Part shown: positions 60,268 through 64,000 of the stretch, piece by piece | How positions within the stretch are numbered: the stretch's first letter is position 1 | How the letters are laid out: each line of letters begins with the position of its first letter | Assembly (NCBI RefSeq): GCF_014266025.1 | Contig: NZ_JACMYC010000003.1 | Location: 1 to 64,000 of the forward strand | Length of the DNA: 64,000 bases | From: Nocardioides deserti | Lineage (GTDB): Bacteria > Actinomycetota > Actinomycetes > Propionibacteriales > Nocardioidaceae | Reading direction: 5' to 3' | Notes under the pieces: generated by a model | The model's input: the letters and a program-made list of their open reading frames with translations, nothing else | Database searches by the model: none | What the model was told of the DNA's origin: nothing | Made by a program: the position numbers and the translations under genes

Positions 60268-61106
60268 GACCGCAGCGCCGCGAGCTCGTCGGTGGCGGCC
60301 CGCACGGCGTCGCGCATGGCCGCGACGTCCGGTCCCTTGCGGAGCACGTCGCGCGAGGAGCTGGCCAGGACGTTCGCGGCCGCGGTGCCGAAGATGCGGC
60401 GCACGTCGGCGGCGGTGCCGCCCTGGGCGCCGTACCCGGGCGCCAGGATCGGCCCGTGGAACGCGAGGTCCTCCTCGGTCTCCCCGATGGTGGCGCCCAC
60501 GACCGCACCGAAGGACCCGAGCGGGTCCGCGCCCGCGTTGAGCCGGCGCAGGTGGTCCAGGACCCGGCCGGCGACGGTGGAGCCGTCCTCGAGGCGGGCG
60601 TGCTGGACCTCGGGCCCCTCCTCGTTGGACGTCAGCGCGAGCACGAAGAGCCCACCACCGTGGCGCCGGGCGGCGTCGACGAACGGGTCGAGCGAGCCGA
60701 AGCCGAGGAACGGGCTCACCGTCACCGCGTCGGAGCCGAGCGGCGACGCCGGGTCGAGGTAGGCGTCGGCGTACGCCTGCGAGGTCGAGCCGATGTCGCC
60801 GCGCTTGGCGTCCATCACCACGAGCGTGCCGGCGGCGCGGGCGGCGGCCACGACCTCCTCGAGCACCGCGACCCCGGCGCTGCCGAACCGCTCGTAGAAC
60901 GCCGACTGCGGCTTGAGCGCCGCCGCGTGCGGGGCCACCGCCTCGACGGCCGTCAGCGCGAAGCGGCGCAGTCCCGCGACGTCGTCGCCGAGGCCCCACT
61001 CGGCCAGCAGGCCGGCGTGCGGGTCGATGCCGACGCAGAGCGGGCCACGCTCGTCCATGGCCTCGCGCAGCCGCGCCCCGAACGTGCTGAGCCGAGTGGT
61101 GGTCAT
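60264..61106 (-). CDS. pyrF: orotidine 5'-phosphate decarboxylase (type 2)
   Basis: Last step of UMP synthesis (280 aa; the longer form typical of actinobacteria). LCVGIDPHAGLL, ALKPQSAFYERFGSAG, VVMDAKRGDIGSTSQAYADAYL (catalytic Lys/Asp triad) and LAPGYGAQGG identify it. ATG at 61106 overlaps the stop of the PyrDB-like gene (ATGA). Confidence 0.96.
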   Translation of the reverse strand: MTTTRLSTFGARLREAMDERGPLCVGIDPHAGLLAEWGLGDDVAGLRRFALTAVEAVAPHAAALKPQSAFYERFGSAGVAVLEEVVAAARAAGTLVVMDAKRGDIGSTSQAYADAYLDPASPLGSDAVTVSPFLGFGSLDPFVDAARRHGGGLFVLALTSNEEGPEVQHARLEDGSTVAGRVLDHLRRLNAGADPLGSFGAVVGATIGETEEDLAFHGPILAPGYGAQGGTAADVRRIFGTAAANVLASSSRDVLRKGPDVAAMRDAVRAATDELAALRS

Positions 61107-61918
61107 GAGGGTCCTCCCGCGAGGTCGGCCGCGATCCGGGCGGCGGTGGTGGGGTCGTGCAGCAGGGCGGTGCCGACCTGGACCGCCACCGCGCCGGCGT
61201 CGAGGAACGCCCGGGCGTCGGCGGCGGTGCTGATGCCACCGCAGCCGATGACGGGTACGCCGGGCAGGGCGGCGCGCACCTCGCCCACGCAGCGCAGGGC
61301 GAGGGGCAGCACCGCGGGGCCGCTGAGCCCGGCGGGGCGGCCGTCGGGCAGCGCGGCCGCCTGCGGGCCGCCGACGACGACGGCCGAGGCGCCGGCGTCG
61401 GTGACGACGCGGGCGGACTCCGCGACGCGGAGCACGTCGGAGCGGACCTTGGCGAGCACCGGCAGGTCCTGCGCCTCGCGGACGACGGCTGCGACGACGT
61501 TGGCGGCGTGGAACGGCTCGCGCACGTCGAGCAGCCCGTGTGCGCGGGCGTCGGGGACGGCCAGGTCGACCTCGAGGGCGCGGATGCCGGGCGCCTGCGC
61601 CAGTCGGCGGGCCACCTCGGCGTGCTCGGCGACCGACGCACCCGAAAGCGACACGACGACGCGCAGGCCCTGCTGCACCAGCCACGGCAGCTCGGTGGCG
61701 AGGAAGATCTCCAGCCCGGGCCCGGGCAGCCCGGTGCTGTGCACGAGACCGGAGGGCGTCTCGGCGATCCGCGGGGCCGGGCCTCCGGCGCGGGGGTTGA
61801 GGGTGAGCGAGCGGGTGGTGAACGCGCCGATCCCCTCGAGCGCGCCCAGCGCCGCGAGCTCGCGGCCGGTGCCGCCGCAGCCGGCGGCCACGACGACCGG
61901 GTTCGGGAGGTCGATCAC
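61103..61918 (-). CDS. PyrDB-like flavoprotein lacking dihydroorotate catalytic residues
   Basis: A 271-aa TIM-barrel protein related to class 1B dihydroorotate dehydrogenase. Family stretches LPNPVVVAAGCGGTG, NPRAGGPAPRIAETPSGLVHSTGL and the FMN-phosphate loops PVIGCGGIST and VQVGTALLHDP are kept, as is Lys157 (VLAKVRSD). However, the catalytic NISCPN motif is DLAVPD here (residues 118-123, Val121 in place of the Cys), NAIGLQN is STGLPG, and the MINT Asn is absent. It should bind FMN but not turn over dihydroorotate. It overlaps pyrK (GTGA) and pyrF (ATGA), so it is expressed with them. Confidence 0.85.
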   Translation of the reverse strand: MIDLPNPVVVAAGCGGTGRELAALGALEGIGAFTTRSLTLNPRAGGPAPRIAETPSGLVHSTGLPGPGLEIFLATELPWLVQQGLRVVVSLSGASVAEHAEVARRLAQAPGIRALEVDLAVPDARAHGLLDVREPFHAANVVAAVVREAQDLPVLAKVRSDVLRVAESARVVTDAGASAVVVGGPQAAALPDGRPAGLSGPAVLPLALRCVGEVRAALPGVPVIGCGGISTAADARAFLDAGAVAVQVGTALLHDPTTAARIAADLAGGPS

Positions 61919-62751
61919 GCCGGCCCCCCGGCTCCCGGCCGTGTCCCGGCCAGCTCGGCCCAGCGGACGCGGTCGCCGCGGACGACGGGACCCTCGGTGC
62001 AGGCGCGGACGACGCGGGCGACGCCGTCCTCGCCGACCACCGGCAGCGGGCAGCCGTGGCAGAGCCCGGTGCCGCAGGTCAGCGGCTGCTCGACGGCCGT
62101 CTGGCTCCAGGCACCCGCCTGCTCGGCCACCGCCGCGACCGCGTGCAGCGTCGGCACCGGCCCGGCGGCGTACACCACCTCGGCGGCGGCCTGGGCGAGC
62201 ACGCCCGCCACCACGTCGGCGACCGAGCCGCGGCGACCGACCGAGCCGTCCGCGGTCACGACCGTCACCGCGCGGGCCGAGCGGCGCGCCTCCAGCGCGG
62301 ACAGCAGGTGCCGCTCGTCGGGCGCGGCGAGCAGCAGGTTGACCTGGCAGCCGCGCTCGCGCAGCCGCTCGGCGAGCGGGAAGAGCGGCGCGGCGGCGTA
62401 TCCCTCGCCGACGAGCAGGGTGGCGACCGGCTCCTTCGGGAGGGCGAAGGCCCGGCCGAGCGGGCCGGTCAGCTCCAGCCGGGCGCCGACGGGGCGCTCG
62501 GCGAGCCAGCGGGTGCCGGGGCCGACCGGCTCGACGACGAGCTGGAGCGCCGGTCCGTGGCCACCCACCGCCCGGACGCCGTGGATCCACAGCGCGCGGC
62601 GGGCCAGGCGGGTGCCGTCGACGGAGACCGCGACGAACGTGCCGGGACGGAACCGCTCGGCGACGCCCGGCGCGACGACGGTGAGGTGCTGGTAGGCGCC
62701 GACCCGCTTGCTGGACAGCACCTCACCGGTGGTGTGGAGCGGAGCCTTCAC
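61915..62751 (-). CDS. pyrK: PyrK-like FAD/2Fe-2S electron transfer protein
   Basis: A 278-aa ferredoxin-reductase-type subunit. The N-terminal flavin barrel ([11 protein letters not shown]...[11 protein letters not shown]) has Trp where PyrK usually has RRPxSI. The NAD-binding part has [12 protein letters not shown] in place of GGGIGxxP. The C-terminal 2Fe-2S ligands CGTGLCHGC...C ([25 protein letters not shown]) are intact. Normally it pairs with PyrDB to pass electrons to NAD; here its neighbour is a degenerate PyrDB. GTG overlaps the pyrD stop. Confidence 0.88.
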   Translation of the reverse strand: MKAPLHTTGEVLSSKRVGAYQHLTVVAPGVAERFRPGTFVAVSVDGTRLARRALWIHGVRAVGGHGPALQLVVEPVGPGTRWLAERPVGARLELTGPLGRAFALPKEPVATLLVGEGYAAAPLFPLAERLRERGCQVNLLLAAPDERHLLSALEARRSARAVTVVTADGSVGRRGSVADVVAGVLAQAAAEVVYAAGPVPTLHAVAAVAEQAGAWSQTAVEQPLTCGTGLCHGCPLPVVGEDGVARVVRACTEGPVVRGDRVRWAELAGTRPGAGGPA

Positions 62752-63800
62752 CCCGCCCCCACCGGTGCGACACCGGCGACGATGCGACGGGGCCACAGCG
62801 GCCCCTCGTAGACGAACGCGGAGTAGCCCTGGAGGAGGTCCGCGCCGGCCTCCAGCCGGGCCCGGGCGTCCTCGGGCGTGGTGATGCCGCCGACGCCGAT
62901 GATCGTCGTGCCCGCGCCGAGGCGGCCGCGCAGCAGGCGGGTCACCTCGAGCGCCCGCTCGCGGACCGGGCGACCGGACAGGCCGCCGTTGCCGATCGCC
63001 TCGACCACGGCGTCCGGGCTGGCGAGCCCGGCGCGGGAGGTCGTCGTGTTGGTCGCGATGATCCCGTCCAGCCCGATCGCCAGCGCCATGTCGGCCACGG
63101 CGAGCACGTCGTCGTCGGCGAGGTCGGGGGCGATCTTGACCAGCAGCGGCACCCGCCGGGAGGTCACGGTGTCCGCGGTCCGGCGGACGTGCTCGAGCAG
63201 CGGCTGGAGCTTCTCGACCGCCTGGAGGTTGCGCAGGCCCGGCGTGTTCGGCGAGCTGACGTTGACCACGAGGTAGTCCGCGAACGGCGCCAGCAGCCGG
63301 GTGCTCTTGGCGTAGTCAGCCTCCACCGCGGCCTGGTCGTCGTCGGGCACGACCTTGGTCTTGCCGATGTTGACGCCGAGGACGGGCCCGCCCGCACGGC
63401 CCTGCACCCGCGCGGCGCGCTCGGCCAGCCGGCGGGCGACCACCTCGGCGCCGTCGTTGTTGAAGCCCATCCGGTTGACCACCGCACGGTCCGCCGGGAG
63501 CCGGAAGAGCCGCGGCTTGGGGTTGCCGGGCTGCCCCTCACCGGTGACCGTGCCGACCTCGACGTGGCCGAAGCCGAGCGCGGCCAGCGCGTCGATGCCG
63601 ACGGCGTTCTTGTCGAAGCCGGCCGCCACCCCCAGGACGTTCGGGAACGTCAGGCCGAGCGCCGGCACCGGCTGCCCCGGCCTGGGCAGCCGGGACGCCA
63701 CCGCCGCACCCGCCCGGACCGCGCGGAAGCCCAGGTGGTGGGCCCTCTCCGCGTCGACCCGCGTCGCGACGTGGTCGAAGAGCAGCGAGTACGCCGTCAC
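62748..63800 (-). CDS. pyrD: quinone-dependent dihydroorotate dehydrogenase (class 2)
   Basis: Membrane-associated FMN enzyme oxidising dihydroorotate to orotate (350 aa). An N-terminal amphipathic region ([25 protein letters not shown]) is followed by [28 protein letters not shown] and [25 protein letters not shown] has the class 2 catalytic Ser, then come ATNTTTSR and GGITTPEDA. All active-site residues are present, so this should be the working DHODH. GTG overlaps the carB stop (GTGA). Confidence 0.97.
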   Translation of the reverse strand: MTAYSLLFDHVATRVDAERAHHLGFRAVRAGAAVASRLPRPGQPVPALGLTFPNVLGVAAGFDKNAVGIDALAALGFGHVEVGTVTGEGQPGNPKPRLFRLPADRAVVNRMGFNNDGAEVVARRLAERAARVQGRAGGPVLGVNIGKTKVVPDDDQAAVEADYAKSTRLLAPFADYLVVNVSSPNTPGLRNLQAVEKLQPLLEHVRRTADTVTSRRVPLLVKIAPDLADDDVLAVADMALAIGLDGIIATNTTTSRAGLASPDAVVEAIGNGGLSGRPVRERALEVTRLLRGRLGAGTTIIGVGGITTPEDARARLEAGADLLQGYSAFVYEGPLWPRRIVAGVAPVGAG

Positions 63801-64000
63801 CGGCTCGCCCACTCCTGCAGGCTGCGGACCTCGATGTCGCCGCGCCGCGCGGCCTCGATGCCCTGGACGGCCGCGCCGAGCCCCTGCACGGTGGTGATGC
63901 ACGGGACGTTCGCGCGGACCGCGGCGGTGCGGATCTCGTAGCCGTCGAGGCGCGCCTGGCCCTCGCCGGCGCCGTACGGCGTGTTGACGACCATCTGCAC
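63797..64000 (-). CDS. carB: carbamoyl-phosphate synthase large subunit, C-terminal end (partial)
   Basis: Only the last 67 codons are inside the window. [47 protein letters not shown] matches the MGS-like allosteric domain that ends CarB, and RSLQEWASR closes it. The gene continues beyond the right edge. CarB supplies carbamoyl phosphate to both pyrimidine and arginine synthesis. Confidence 0.95.
   Translation of the reverse strand: MQMVVNTPYGAGEGQARLDGYEIRTAAVRANVPCITTVQGLGAAVQGIEAARRGDIEVRSLQEWASR

Overview
The window is chromosomal DNA of a high-GC actinobacterium. The 16S rRNA 5' end, the ArgR-controlled arginine operon, actinobacterial-type IHF, PriA without a P-loop, the SseB/infC neighbourhood and the two mycothiol-dependent-isomerase-like proteins fit Nocardioidaceae (Nocardioides-like); the genus is inferred from gene content and style, not from a search. 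Genes are packed tightly, with many ATGA/GTGA or 1-nt overlaps. About a dozen genes carry a TANNNT box 6-8 nt before the start codon, the usual sign of leaderless transcription in this phylum. I saw no IS element, prophage, CRISPR array or tRNA.

Layout. 1-650: 5' end of a 16S gene (minus strand), its processed leader and a clear rrn promoter. 667-10443: one long minus-strand arginine operon argC-J-B-D-F-R-G-nudix-argH-mpg. 10584-12035: two convergent DinB/MDMPI-type proteins. 12084-15693: pheST. 15809-17787: a LacI repressor divergent from a PhyH-type dioxygenase, with a palindromic operator between them. 17816-19956: two exported propeller-type proteins. 20049-26822: a sugar ABC importer (binding protein, ATPase, two permeases) divergent from a DeoR regulator and a mutarotase. 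26867-27931: an orphan soluble PAS histidine kinase. 28290-31464: infC-rpmI-rplT-trmH with an attenuator-like leader, and sseB. 31511-34721: membrane protein, PLP-fold deaminase/aldolase, kinase and a second mutarotase. 34764-36344: hisE-hisG-PH protein. 36442-40820: a four-gene signalling operon (hybrid histidine kinase, pyruvoyl arginine decarboxylase, acyltransferase-like protein, single-domain response regulator). 40833-45300: riboflavin operon ribD-E-M-BA-H under an FMN riboswitch. 45427-46704: TetR regulator with a 24-bp palindrome, and rpe. 46758-50196: RecQ-type helicase, stand-alone LigD-type polymerase and an AAA ATPase. 50200-53501: def-fmt-mmcQ-rsmB. 53630-59710: priA, metK, coaBC, rpoZ, gmk, mihF. 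59821-64000: the tail of the pyrimidine operon carB-pyrD-pyrK-pyrDB-like-pyrF plus a lipoprotein.

How the genes work together. The arginine operon holds every step from N-acetylglutamate to arginine in one transcript with its own repressor. The riboflavin operon joins synthesis with a likely riboflavin importer under FMN control. The sugar cluster looks like a DeoR-controlled uptake system for an aldose, with the YtfQ-type binding protein pointing to a galactofuranose-like ligand.

The two least expected systems are these. The first is the operon at 36442-40820, which couples phosphorelay proteins to agmatine production. The second is the PyrK/PyrDB-like pair at 61103-62751: the PyrDB-like protein keeps its flavin-site glycines but has lost every residue used for dihydroorotate, while a complete class 2 PyrD lies just upstream.
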